A model generated the notes under the pieces. It saw nothing but the letters and a program-made list of their open reading frames with translations, was not told the origin of the DNA and made no database searches. From assembly GCA_964059195.1 (NCBI GenBank), contig CAXKWD010000004.1, positions 122,422,043 to 122,486,042 on the forward strand: a DNA stretch of 64,000 bases, written 5' to 3'. The stretch is from Ectobius pallidus. Its lineage: Eukaryota; Arthropoda; Insecta; Blattodea; Ectobiidae. Shown piece after piece: positions 44,401 to 55,280 of this stretch; positions within the stretch are counted from its first letter, which is position 1, and each line of letters starts with the position of its first letter. Both the position numbers and the translations under genes were made by a program.

Positions 44401-47400
44401 TCTAAGGGGCACGGAAGAGTAGGCCTACATGCAACTACTGCATTAAAAAATGATGAGTCGTCCATTATTTGCATGCACACAACAGCTGGAACAATGACTG
44501 GAATAAACAGGAAATGGTTGTTTACATTAGGTTTGTTCGCAAAGCAGTCAGAAACCAGGAACTTATCGTTCGCGCATGCGCTCTTTCTCCACACGCGTTC
44601 GCAAAGCGAGAATCCGTGATTCTGATTTCAATCTTCTGTTCGCAAAGCTCTCACGGACAGTTTCTGTACTATAAGAAAAGTTTGCAGGCTCTAGCATGAA
44701 TTGTTATCAGAGACATGTGCAGTAACCTATTTTCACGCGCCTGACTCCTCCCTCCTATAACATTGAGACAGATTTATAAACATAGGCTACTTATATGTAT
44801 GAATAATGGAAGATAATTAAAAGTTTCCCAAAATATAGATTATATTGTCGATGTATATTGCATTTATAACATGTCAAAGGGAAATATATATTTTATTTGC
44901 ATATCATATCGATTAAACGCAGAAACTATCGATTCCAAATTCTTGTAACCGTTCGCAAAGTGCAAATCACGGGTAAGTTACAGACTGGACATGCGCAGTA
45001 CAACAAATTCTCAAGCGGTCACGGATTTGCTTTGCGAACAAACCTATTAACATTTTCAGCGTGAGAAGCAGCTCGTGTGGCCATGACTACTGCAGACTTT
45101 CCGACGCTGTGTTTTCACGCAGAACCTCAACATGAAAACAAGCCCGTGTGGCCCTAGCCTAACTAGAAGATGTTTTGTAATACCACCGCCATAATGAATA
45201 GAATGAGAAAGTGTGATGACTCAGCCGCTCAGGCAATGGTGGGTATAGGGAGAGCGGCGGTCCACCGAAACACTGGCAGCACCTTCGTTTGCGTATCAAC
45301 TTCTCAATGCTGCATCATGATAGTTTGGCATCTTATGATTAAACTCGCAATCTTTAATTAACCCTTGGTCCTATTTCTGTGAAATTTGTGCAGAAATAAT
45401 CTACACACAACAGTCCTTCTGATGGTTAAAACAGAGACTTAAAAAATGCGTACATAAATGTTTTTATTTCATTATATAAACATCACCAATTACACAAAAT
45501 TCATGGCGCGTGAAACGGAATTTGACTATGCGACAATTTTTTTCATTTTTGTGTCCCGTAAAAACTTCAAGCGAGAAAGTTTTAGTGAAATATTTCAATT
45601 TTATTTTAAATTCAGTACCACCTTTATATCTTGAATGGTTTACGAGTAATTGAGTGGTAATTATTCCGGGCGCTACAGCTGTCTGAATGATGTGGGACGA
45701 ACGTGAAATGTCGAGAGTTAAGCAAATTAGACTATGCGACATTTTTTATCTTATTTTTGTGTCCAGAAAGAGATCAAATGTGTAAGGTTTAGTAAAATAT
45801 TTCAATCTTAATATAAATCGAGTACCACCTATATATCTATAATGGTTTACGAGTAATAGTAATTACTCCAGGTACTAAAGCTATCAGAATGGTATTGAGG
45901 TATTAGCAGGCATCTTTTCCATAAAATACCAGCAATAACATAAAAATCTTTACATAATTTATTCGTGAACTCAATAATAATACTATATTAACTGACTACT
46001 TGTACCCATACTGCAAGATTGACCCGCTGGGGATAAGGAGTGAATGAAGCTTTTTTCTAACTTCGTAAATCTGCACTACTTTTATTTATTTATTTATACA
46101 TTTATTGGATTAATTATCATATTTTCTGTTCATTTATGTTAGTAATTTTTATGTCTAATTATCATAGCAAATGCCTTTTTAGTTTAATATCTTGTTCCTT
46201 TTTTTTTATAATAATATAATTTAACAACATAAAACGTACATCAGTTACAGCGAACGGCGAATTGTCGAGGGTTTAAGAGCAAATAGCAGGCTGTAGTTAA
46301 GGCAAGAGGATTTTATTTTTTTAATGAAAAAATCGGGGAAAATGCTTTGAAATATTGTGTGATATATGTAGAATGCATTGCGAAATAATTTTTGCGTATG
46401 TGCGTCTTTATCGGATGTTGAGACGCCAATTTTAAAGATCACGCGCCCTATTTTTGTAGTGCTGCTTATGAAATTTTCCGTGCCCTGCAATTCACAAACC
46501 ATCCCTTAGTTTATATTATCTCTGTTACATAATTTGTACACAGATCTACAATTTTGTACGTGTTTCACCTACATAACTTACGCCATCCAGCCAGGAGAAA
46601 ATTAATATTAATATAAATAATATTACTATTAATACAATATTAATACAAATTAATACTCAGTAATATTATACACAATGTAATATTAATATTAATTTATAAA
46701 TAAATTATTAAATGGGATAAAGACAGAATCCCGAAACATGTCCAGGTCAGTGGTAAAATCTAGTGAAGTATAGTGTATAATACCTAGGGATAGTCACATT
46801 TCGTTAATCCCCAAAACACGAAATTAGTAATAGAAGTTCTAATTACTGTAATAAATTCGTTTCTCGTGTTTTTTTATTCAAAATATGTATTTATTCATTC
46901 GCGAAGTTTCGCGAAATGTGATACTTTTCGCGAAATACCCGATTTTTAAGGTTTTATCCCATTTTTACGCGAAATACGGGCAAATGTAAAAGTTCTACTC
47001 TAAATTAACTCATTTTTTAATATACTGTATTTTTTATAATATTTTATCCACGGAAAATATTTAAATTAAAAATGTGAGCCGTTGATGAAAACGTGAGTCG
47101 TCGGCTTGATTTGAAACGCGAAGATGTCAAGGTTAACTGAAGAAAGGACTTTAAAGGAAGAGGGTGGAGGAAGGAGTTTCTGGGACCAGGATGTCGGTGG
47201 CCGGCGGCGTGATTCACGGCCGAAACAAGTAAACAAACGGCCGGGTCTATTCTTCCAGTCTTTATATAATAGCAGAATAATAATAAAAAATTAATAATGA
47301 ATTAAAACAACCTGTAAGTTACGTACTTCAACAATCTCGCGTTTAACGAAGTGGGTGTTGGAGGCTACAACCTGTAACGTCATGCTTCCCGCCGAATCCC

Positions 47401-50400
47401 GCGTGAAAGAGACGGAAGTAGGGATGAACACATTGAAATGAATACTAACAGTATACAGTTCAATGGATGAACATCGGTTGTTAAAACATCGATGTTAAAA
47501 TCGGCGGTAAACATCGGTGTGACGATAATATCGATGTATTTTGACGGAAACATCGATGTATATTTAAAATAAAAAGCATGGTTTCAGAAAATTAGGCAAC
47601 ATTCGAAAATAGACTGAAATATTTCCATGAAAACTATCGATGTTTTTGGAAATTTTGTCAATACGTCCTGAATGTCCGACTCAGTATGTATATTCATAAA
47701 AATTATTGCAAAAAACCGTGAATATTAAAAAAAAGTGCGTGGAACGCCACGCGACAGAAGTGAAACTTGTTTTAATTTTTTGAATTTTTAAATTTTGGAT
47801 TATTGGATTTTTTAAATTTTGGATTTTTGGACTTTTAAATATTGGGTTTTTGGACTTTTTTAATTTTGTTTTTTTTTTTTTTTTTCAATCTTTTAATTTT
47901 TAAATTTTGGATTTTTTAATTTCGGATTTTTTATTTTTAAATTTTGGATTTTAAATTTTTAAATTTTGAATTTTTTACTGTTTAATTTTGGATTTTTTAA
48001 TTTTGGATCTTACATTTTATAATTTTTAAATTTTGGATCTTTGAATTTTTTATTTTTTGGATTTTTTAATTTTGCATTTTTGAATTTTTAATTTTGGCTT
48101 TTTAGATTTTTTAAATTTTGGGTAAGCCTAATCATTGAGTTGATTGTTTTCTGTGCAGACCGTTCCGTCACAGCTCACTAATTTTGTGATGATTTTGAGC
48201 GTAACACTAATTTCGTGACAATTTTGAGCGTAACGCAAGCTTGATTTACCCCTACCGTGGCTAAAAAAGTTTCACTTCAAAAACATCAATGTCGGGGAGA
48301 AACATAGATTGTTTTCCATTGATGATGGTGATGATGACGACGAGTGAATATTTTATCTTTATTCGTACTTGACAAATAAAATATTTTAGGATGAATTTGT
48401 GCATTTTTTAACTGCCGTAACCACAATGTAAAGTAAGGAGTTTATTTGAATTTTAAATTAAAATACAAGCACCTCAAGTAAATCAGATAAGCTGTTTCTT
48501 TTTTATTTATGTTACAGCATTCATTAATAGTTTTTATTTCACATGAATTCAAGACATTGTCATACCACTCCTGGATGTTGCTTGATACATATGTACGGAA
48601 AAAAATTAAGTTAGATTTAAAAGCTGATTTTCAAGATTTATTTATTTTTTTACCATTTTTATGATGAAATTCAATTTTTAAATAGCGAAATATATGTAGA
48701 AATTTTGCATTTTATTTGACGAAATCCTGAGTTTTTATTCACCACAAATTATCAACTCTAATAATACCTCCACTCATGTGTTCTAATTATCCCTTAGCTG
48801 TTTTCTACCCTAATTATACATTGTTATCTACTCTTATACAATTCAACGGCCCTAAATAGCGTGCTTGCTCGCCCGCTTCGTGAGACATCGGGTATACTCG
48901 GCGATGTTCATCTCTCGCAGTCTAAACTTTCATGACGACTACAAAATTAGGAAGGAAAACAGTTTCTTTATTATATAAGGCCTAAGTGAAATGAACACAA
49001 TGAACAAATATTCTAATTTATTTTTACTTACAATTTTCATAGCTCTGAACCACAAACATTTTTAATAATCTACCAGTGGAATTTTCTTAAAAATCCTGGA
49101 GTCAATGAATAATGGCGGGCGAAGCCGGGGGCAACAGCTGTAAAATATTGATGGTTTTATCTCTTGAAATATCGCTGATAATAATAATCCAAACAAACCA
49201 TTCCTTCCCTTGAAACATTATATAATTTCTGAAAATTACACTGAATTGATAAAATAAAATTCACATCATATTCATGTCAATAAACAGTTGAGAAACAATA
49301 TGTATTATGTGTTCACCCATGGCCTCCTTTATAGGTTCTTTGGAACTGCATAATCGATTCTGATATAGTTTTCCCAGGGGGCGCTTTAAAGCCGGAATTT
49401 TAGCTGTTTCATTAATTATTAATGGCTTAGTTTATGAATGATTCGCGTGCAAGTGTTAATAAATATAATGCTTTAATAATTATTATTATGCACTTAATTT
49501 TTAATTTTTAAAAGAATTATCGTGGGCGAAGCCACGGGCACCTCCTAGTTTCTATACAAATGTACATTCTTTAACAAATTCTCATCAAATTATACTAACA
49601 AACCCTCTACCCTATTTTCTAGGCAACAAAATATTAGATCAAATCATCCCTTAGCTGTTTCATACCTATATTATATAATTGTTCATTGCTTGTGAACATC
49701 ATCTATTTTTGGAAAGATGTGGAACGAAATGTTACGGTCAAGCTTCTTGCAATCTGAGAAATTACTGTTACACACGGCCATGTTTATTTATGGAGATGAG
49801 ATCTTCCAAGACTTGTAAAGCAGCCCGAAAATTGTCAAAAGTATCTAACAATTCATTTTAGATAAGGTGAGTCATTTTGAAATAGATTAATGTATTATTT
49901 TGTTTAAGAGTGTTTGCAATTTTTCCTATACCGCCCATAGTAATCTTGCTTCCGCGAGTCTCAAACGGAGTAACTGCTACCTAGCGGCGGAACCAGTGAA
50001 CTACCTCAGTCATCACACTTTCTCCTCTATTCATTATGCCACCGCAGAACTGCTATCGGGAAGAACGCAGTAAAATTTTGTAAAATGATCCTAAGCTTGT
50101 TGAGTGAAAAGGTGTGTTCGTTGTAGTTCAATAGGCCTCCACTAAATGCAGCAGCTAAAATTTGTATTTATATAATTAAATTACATAAGAACATATCGTT
50201 TTAAGCGCATTAATTGATTTGTGCAATTCTATTTCATTCATATGTGAGCCATTATTGTGTAAGTTAAATCTTCCAATATTAATTCTGAAATTCAAGTGGC
50301 TAGGAAGCTTCGGAGTGCTGCCATCTTGTTTCCACCAAGCTTCTCTGACTGGCAGTTGGTAGTTTATCAGCCACTCCATCCTCCTGCTACCTTAACTGGG

Positions 50401-53400
50401 AGTTGACTTCGCAGACAGATTTGGTCAGGACATCACTGTATGCAATTCTTGGCCAACTTTCAGGTAAGTTCTCTATCTGGCAGATAAATATGATATCAGC
50501 AGGTCGTCGTACAAGCCCTTAATGTTGTTGACCTCAGAATTACTAATGAATTTGAAAATCCAATTTTACCTTAATTTGTCTAAACTGTAGGAAGAATTGG
50601 AACAAATAATATTGAGATCCCGTGATCTTAGAATATAAAATGTGTCTAGCACTATTTTCAAACACATTAAGAATAAATGCACAATGAAAATTACACATTA
50701 TTTTTTTTCTAGGAAAACCACTAATTTTAGCCCAAATGATTATTTTTGTTCCTTTAGGTAACATCTGTCAGCAGCCAAAATGATGCCACTCAAACTACTG
50801 TATGTTTTTGTACTACAGTTTACTACATTGGAATGCAGAGACAAATTTTATTTTTGGATATATTATAGATTATAATGAACAGTTGGCAGAATATAAAAGT
50901 ATTATTATTGATCACTACAAAGTCCATTTTGAAAGAATGTGGTTCTACCAACAATTTTTATAAGCATCACTGATAATATTTTGTTTTCAACCTACATAAT
51001 CTTATGAGGTCTGAAAAAGGAGAACCATCTTATATTTGAGTAAATACAGTAATCATTCCCATGTTATGAATTCATACATACCTGACTTTGAAAGTAGTCC
51101 TTGAGGGAAATGGTTTGGACAGGATCCAATGCAGCTAGTTGTTTCCTGCGGTGGTCATGTTCAGTTTCATAGTCCACATCGTCATCTTGAGAAGGACTAG
51201 ATCGCTCAGACAGCAAAAGTGAACTAAAAAACAATCACAGAATAGCATCACACAACAACAAAGATGGAAAGTAAAGCATACATAATTCTAGCAGGAAACT
51301 ATATTTCAGTAAAGAAATGAATAATTAGAAACTTTAAGGATACAGTGGTTTGGTTTAAAAGAAAAAAAAATTATTTTTCATATCAAGTGCTAAAAACTGC
51401 GTATGATGTGAAAAACCTCTCCACTAATTTTTATGTCATTATGCTTCACCAACTGCAGTAAACTTCTCATTACAGACATCAAAGGGACATAACAGTCTGC
51501 CCACATCTGGGAGATGTCAATTAGTGCGAGGGAACTTGCCCAGTCTAACAGTACATTTATAATATGGATTTTGCATCCCTTCAAGCTTTAAATGAAATGT
51601 ATTTAATTTAAAAACACTGCGATAAATTCTTTGCCACTTTGAACTAGATAAGACCATGTCATTTTATTTTAGATCAACAGTTATCCAATTCAGTGATTTA
51701 CAGTAATATCGATACTTTCTAACCAATATAATACTGTTATCAATTATTAGTAATCAATATTCATATCAATATCAATATCAATATTTTGCTTCTAATATCC
51801 CATCCCTAACAAGAATGCAAACACTGCTTTTAGTTTTTTACTAACACTTGATAGCTTAAACTTTTTAGCACACTGTAATTTTGTCGAACCTTTGCATTTA
51901 GGTACCATATCTTACAAGACAAAAGAGAGTGAAGAGAGAAAAAAAAATCTTTAACCTACTACTTATCATGTGTTGAAGACAATATCATGGTTGCGGAAAC
52001 CTTGGGCCCATGAGACAGGCAATGTTTTATGACTTTGTTTACACATCTGCTTCCAGCTAATGATTTAGTATTTAGGAGGGCTAGCTGCTGGGCTAGCATG
52101 TGGTATGAGACCTTTATTATCTTATTTCATGTTAAGGAATTTTTATAGTACATTTCTATACAGTCCACAAAACTAAATTTTCCATTTTTATAACCAACTT
52201 GAAATCCAATTTCCGTCCATAGTCAGGATGTAAAGCAAGCTTTGCCCCTCCCTCTCCCTCCCCCCAAAAAAAAACAAAACAAAACAAAGAAAGGACCCAA
52301 AACACGGTGATCATGTTTCTGCTATGCTGACTTCTTCAGCAATCCACAGAGCTGTCTGGGAAACAATCAGCTTGTACTTAGCTACTGTCGTATGCATTTT
52401 ATATGTCCAAGAAAATAGATCGGGCCTTCCAACTTTAAAGTATACGCCCGCCAACTTTAAAGTATATTCAATCATCCATTTTTTTAATGAAAAAATGCAA
52501 AACCGGCAGACATTCACAACTTGATTATCCCTTCCACAGTCCTAACTTGGCACCAAGACACTTCCACCTCTTTCTTTATCTGAAGTGGTTCGATGAGGAT
52601 GACATCAAAGCAGCAGTGCAGGGATTGCTTACGTCGCAGGTGGCACTGTTCTATGACAAGGAGATACAAAAACTTATGTCCTGCTATGACAAGTGCCTGA
52701 GTAATGGAGGAAACAATTAGTACGTTTAGGAGATATGATTCAGATCGATCTGAGTCCGATCCCTATATTGAGATCGCCATGTAACTTGCACACTCAGTCC
52801 AGAATGAATTTTCAATCCAATCCTCTGCATACACTTGCATGCATTCATCATTTGTTCCATCAGCTGATTGTCAATTTAATTAAAAACACTAACTCACACT
52901 ATATTAATACTGTCATGTTACTCCTTTATGCCATAATTTGTTTAAGGTGACTAGAAATTATTAATAGAACACACACTTTTTAATATTTTTCATCACGGAA
53001 TAAACACAGAAATTGTTTACACAGGTTTAGCCACACAAATAGCCATATGTAACCAAGTTATCAAATAATACAACAAATCTCAATACACTCTCAGAGCTTT
53101 CCATGTAAACAGGAAACATATTGAGTTGGGATCGGATTTAGATAGACTTCAATCCCGCATGTGAACGTGGTATATGTTGAAAAATAGTTTTAGGTGTGGA
53201 GAATGCAATGAAAATTAGGACTAGAAAATACTTTAGTTGTTGTATTCCAGCTTTCGGTATTTACTTTCTAAACATATCGTGTTTTAAGCTTCAAATTTGA
53301 TGACTTCTAATGCAGGGGGAGGGGGATATATTACGCTATACTGATTCTGCCCTTACTTTACATTGCAATGTACAAAAATGCAAAATATATTCCTCCACCA

Positions 53401-55280
53401 GTCACAGTCTTTTGTTGGAATAATGGTACTACCGGTACTTATGTCTGCACTTCTGAACATTCACCTCTTGCTCAGGAGATTTTTTTTTATTACAAAAGTA
53501 GTAAATTACATGAAAACATCCATTTTAGAAATGCTGTAGTTTTTTTCTTTTCTTCTGCATGCATCCACACTTTGGAAACAACATGGCTTTCTTTTACCCA
53601 TTTTGTCAAGAAAATACAATAATTTGTGTTTGTCCCATCTATACTCGTAGATTCTTCTGATATAGTTTCAACACTACAGCAGTCAGCTTTAAAAATGTTG
53701 TTTCTTTCCATGAACTCTAAGCCGATCTCACAAAGAATATTTTGAAAACTTGCCCATCTTGAAATATGGCATTCTGAATTACTATTTATGAAAGCCAGTA
53801 CTTTTAACTATGTTAATTTTTTTTAAATCTGATACACCATAAAATGCACTCCATTTCTTATAAACTCATCCCACTGCACTTCTGCTACAGGCTCTTTATG
53901 CTTATGCACTTTACCTGGTGTGGATAAATTATCCAAATAAATTTACCACTTCACTGTACTGGTACCCAAAACACCAGTAAACTCTGTTATAAGCTTCACT
54001 ACATCCTAAATACTTATGGTCAGATACTTTTCACATGACTTGCAAAATGCAAAGCAATGTGTTTTTCACCATTTCTCAGTGGTTTCCATTACTAAGCTTC
54101 CCAAATTCCATAGGACTGACCAAGATTGCAACAATTCAAACTCTCGCTTGTTTCCAGAATATTGAGCATGCACTTTATGTCAACTAATAAATGTTTAATA
54201 ATACGGTAACTTGCATATGAAAATTAATTTTTTTATTAATAAGATATAAGATGTTTTAATTTGTTTTTAACAAATATTTCTTATTATTACCCATCTTATT
54301 TCTTAATATTTCTTATTATTACCCAATTTGTACCCATCCACTGTTTTTGCACTTTATGTAGAAAACTATATTTTTTGAATGAATGAAGCCACAAGGGGTC
54401 TATTACGACATTCTGCAAGCAGTCTGCTTGCTGTTGCAACGTGGATTATGTGGCCCATAAATTGTCTCTCAACATTCTGAGTGGCTAGCTGAGTGTTCGT
54501 CTCATGGGTTGCCACAAACAATGCTGCCAATAGCTTTACTAGCAGGAAGAACAAGCATAGGTGGCACGAGGCTTGTGACAATCAAAATTTGTGACAGGTT
54601 AGTTTAGTTTAGTGAGAGGTAGGTTTAGCAGCCATCACCATAACCACCATCAAGACTGTCTAGACTGTTTCACAATGAGACTGATTCTTTTCACCATTTC
54701 CTCGCCTTTCCCACCCCACTCAATGTCAATACAATGTCAATGTCAATATATATATATATATATTTCCCCCCCCCCCAAGGATCAAACTGAGTTTATTCTA
54801 TAGGTTCTACAGAACCTATAAATAAATTCTATAGGTTCTACAGAAAATTTTACCCTCAATATGAACGGTTTTAAAAAAATGCAGTGCATCATAGTATTCC
54901 CCATGCAAGTTACATGGCAAACATGTGCAATGGTTGACATTAGAATATAAGCTAGTCGCAGATGAGTATAGTAACTGACTTATCTATTACCTGTATTCAT
55001 TCTGAGACGTGAAATATTTGACAATGCCTAGCATGTTCTGGTAAATGATTTTTCCCTAAATGTAAATTCAGAAAATTTATTTTGTTCTATCTTCACCGAT
55101 TAAATGAAATTTATAGCTCAAACTTTTTAGAAAAAGTAAGCTTACAAATTAAAAATAATATTTTGATTTCAAAACATAAGAACTTACTCTGTTTGGATTC
55201 CTGTCTCATCTGTCTTGATGATATCATTAAGGGCTTCTGTTATGTTCAGCAGGACTCCACAAATCCTCTCCAGCACAGAT
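38316..55280 (-). CDS. IPO11: Importin-beta family, importin-11-like (last three coding exons)
   Basis: It encodes a nuclear transport receptor of the importin-beta (HEAT-repeat) family; human importin-11 carries cargo including ubiquitin-conjugating enzymes into the nucleus. Exons on the minus strand are 55280-55188, 51223-51082 and 38420-38316. All junctions have consensus GT/AG and the phases agree (2 into 1, then 0). Together they encode 112 residues: a helical L-E-R-I-C-G-V-L-L-N segment, an acidic linker D-D-D-V-D-Y-E-T-E, then D-P-V-Q-T-I-S-L-K-D-Y and a final helix before TAA. The D-P-V-x-T...L-x-x-Y pattern and the acidic linker suggest importin-11 over other importins. Introns of 12.7 and 4.0 kb are filled with transposons. 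Earlier exons were not found up to 64000. Confidence 0.75.
38515..39166. mobile_element. hAT MITE with TTAATAAG duplication
   Basis: The TIRs TAGTGATGGG/CCCATCACCA and the exact 8-bp flank TTAATAAG (38507-38514, 39167-39174) define it. No coding. Internal AATCGAAT words recur near the left end. It lies just inside the importin's last intron. Confidence 0.85.
39473..40135 (-). mobile_element. Mariner-4, internally deleted
   Basis: The TIRs GGGTCATTCAATRATTAAAG are flanked by TA at both ends. At 663 bp it is half the normal length. It keeps the transposase start and its last part, joined by a deletion near 39700. Confidence 0.78.
39675..39971 (-). pseudogene. Mariner-4 transposase, N-terminal fragment
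   Basis: It encodes the paired-like DNA-binding part of a mariner transposase (R-F-L-I-A-E-G-E-K-P-A, Y-G-G-S-C-M-N, F-Y-K-W-V-E-Q-F, S-G-R-P). After about residue 83 it runs out of family sequence. The C-terminal remnant (P-L-K-E-A-L-R-G-K-K-F) follows in another frame at 39660-39720. The catalytic middle is deleted. Confidence 0.8.
40400..41453 (+). mobile_element. TIR element with GGTCTAWGTGCC subterminal repeats
   Basis: The termini AATTGAATACTATAAATTAG and their inverse at 41430-41453 match, and the match extends inward through GTCTAxGTGCCA, about 38 bp in all. GGTCTAAGTGCC or GGTCTATGTGCC recurs at 40424, 40471, 40590 and inverted near 41420 and 41231. It carries remnants of a gene family not identified here. 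Target-site duplication not clear. Confidence 0.65.
40657..41116 (+). pseudogene. Unidentified transposon-borne gene, N- and C-terminal remnants
   Basis: An ATG at 40657 opens a very basic N-terminus (K-R-R-K-R, E-R-K-R-L-R-N-S-G-Q-S-Y) for about 60 residues. In a second frame from about 40880 to the stop at 41116 comes V-K-K-Y-F, D-L-S-A-M, V-E-K-K-N-D-L-K-K-M and F-Y-Y-S-I. I recall such N- and C-terminal patterns at the ends of long uncharacterised insect proteins, some of which look transposon-encoded. If so, most of the middle was deleted and the join is out of frame. The first frame itself stays open to 41037 but loses similarity. No function is assigned. Confidence 0.45.
41454..42789. 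other. Intronic sequence, no gene seen
   Basis: At 42040-42165 an imperfect tandem of TTTTGAATTTCCCGC and related words recurs about every 25 bases. Nothing else is recognisable. Confidence 0.45.
42790..43200 (-). pseudogene. hAT-type BED-finger fragment
   Basis: On the minus strand 43082-43170 reads C-T-L-C-K-S-K-F-G-I-G-H-G-G-H...N-H-I, the BED-type zinc finger found in one hAT transposase group. A Lys/Ser-rich stretch in another frame continues toward 42970. GGGTGGCCACATG near 42791 resembles a hAT terminus. The catalytic region is absent. Confidence 0.5.
43261..45167. mobile_element. Non-autonomous TIR element (GGCTAGGGCCACACG ends)
   Basis: The left end TTAGGCTAGGGCCACACGAG and the inverse of the right end (TTAGGCTAGGGCCACACGGG) agree over about 50 bp, through AAACC/AAAAC. 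It spans 1.9 kb without a transposase and contains a second, smaller MITE. Superfamily not assigned; there is no clean direct duplication. Confidence 0.7.
44526..45051. mobile_element. MITE with TTCGCAAAG repeats, nested
   Basis: AGGTTTGTTCGCAAAGCA at the left and its inverse at 45027-45046 are TIRs. GTTCGCAAAG recurs inside at about 44600, 44638 and 44950. It lies inside the 43261-45167 element. Confidence 0.65.
45175..45275 (+). repeat. Repeat inverted relative to 49920-50050
   Basis: CATAATGAATAGA, GAGAAAGTGTGATGACT and GGGTATAGGG-like words match the inverse of 49925-50045. The repeat is unclassified and may be part of a larger element. Confidence 0.5.
45521..45905. repeat. Two-copy ~206-bp tandem duplication
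   Basis: GACTATGCGACA, TTTTTGTGTCC, TTTAGTxAAATATTTCAAT, AGTACCACCT and ATGGTTTACGAGTAAT recur in order from 45523 and from 45729. Divergence is moderate. Confidence 0.75.
45906..46784. other. AT-rich intronic sequence
   Basis: No gene. A dense AATATTA/TTAATA stretch lies at 46596-46720. Confidence 0.5.
47425..47650. repeat. ATCGATG-rich segment
   Basis: ACATCGATGT or close variants occur at least five times, several palindromic. It starts where the copy leaves hAT-A sequence (GACGGAAGTAG|GGATG). The matching right side has CATCAATGTC near 48284. Possibly the subterminal region of another nested MITE. Confidence 0.5.
47735..48283. repeat. Element C, copy 1: hairpin plus AT minisatellite
   Basis: It begins GTGCGTGGAACGCCACGCGA, which contains the hairpin GCGTGG-AACG-CCACGC. 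Next come CAGAAGTGAAACTT and about 350 bases of TTTTGGATTTTT-type units, then a short unique tail ending AAAGTTTCACTTC. The inner GAAGTGAAACTT and the end form a 12-bp inverted repeat. No coding. Confidence 0.6.
49095..49140 (+). repeat. Helitron 3'-end-like fragment
   Basis: GGCGGGCGAAGCCGGGGGCA plus ACAGCTGT resembles the family's 3' hairpin and a mutated CTAG|T end. Confidence 0.4.
49370..49549 (+). mobile_element. Helitron-like element, 3' part
   Basis: It matches 1240-1440 closely (AATTATTAATxxxTTAGTTTATGAATGATTCG) and ends GGGCGAAGCCACGGGCACCTC and CTAG|T, the best preserved 3' end of the family here. Confidence 0.65.
49550..51081. other. Intronic sequence, mostly unrecognised
   Basis: It contains the inverse of the 45175 repeat at 49920-50050 and a TIR-like end CTTATATTTGAGTAAATACA at 51031 related to the 2031 element. 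No coding was supported. Confidence 0.4.
51082..51223 (-). CDS. IPO11: Importin-11-like penultimate exon
   Basis: It is bounded by TTTTTTAG| and AGTCAG|GTATGT. One base completes the split Asp codon, then 47 residues follow with the acidic linker, R-R-K-Q-L and D-P-V-Q-T-I-S-L. Confidence 0.82.
51224..52486. other. Intronic sequence, no gene seen
   Basis: It shows only AT-rich sequence with an ATCAATATCAATAT run near 51765-51785. Confidence 0.45.
52487..52720 (+). pseudogene. Mariner transposase C-terminal fragment
   Basis: The frame reads F-H-S-P-N-L-A-P-R-H-F-H-L-F-L-Y-L-K, then F-Y-D-K-E-I-Q-K-L and Y-D-K-C-L-S-N-G-G. It ends at a mariner-like C-terminus of about 70 residues. The third catalytic Asp is replaced (A-P-R-H instead of A-P-S-D), so it is inactive. 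TIRs were not found. Confidence 0.7.
53490..54190 (-). other. Possible decayed coding sequence
   Basis: Minus-strand frames look protein-like in patches (F-C-K-S-C-E-K-Y-L near 54040, P-V-A-E-V-Q-W-D-E-F near 53890, a 73-codon frame 53490-53711), with stops between. They may be one old transposon gene. The family was not recognised. Confidence 0.25.
54200..55187. other. Intronic sequence with short repeats
   Basis: It includes a CAATGTCAATGTC/(AT)n patch at 54719-54762, a C run, and a near-palindrome TATAGGTTCT-AC-AGAACCTATA at 54800 repeated in part 30 bases later. No gene other than the importin exon that follows. Confidence 0.45.
55188..55280 (-). CDS. IPO11: Importin-11-like exon (HEAT-like helix)
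   Basis: It is bounded by GTATTGCAG| and ACAGA|GTAAGT, 93 bases. It starts with the last base of a split codon and ends two bases into one. The encoded helix S-V-L-E-R-I-C-G-V-L-L-N-I fits the C-terminal solenoid. Confidence 0.8.

Larger units (their letters stand above)
46785..48760 (+). mobile_element. hAT-A copy 2, transposase-less
   Basis: It starts TAGGGATAGTCACATTTCG, ends TTATCAACTCTA and is flanked exactly by ATAATACC (46777-46784, 48761-48768). The left 630 bases and right 440 bases match hAT-A copy 1 (17634-18270 and about 21950-22215 plus 32330-32487). The whole coding region is replaced by non-coding DNA with ATCGATG clusters and element C. This copy proves the 8-bp duplication and thus the hAT family. 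Confidence 0.88.
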
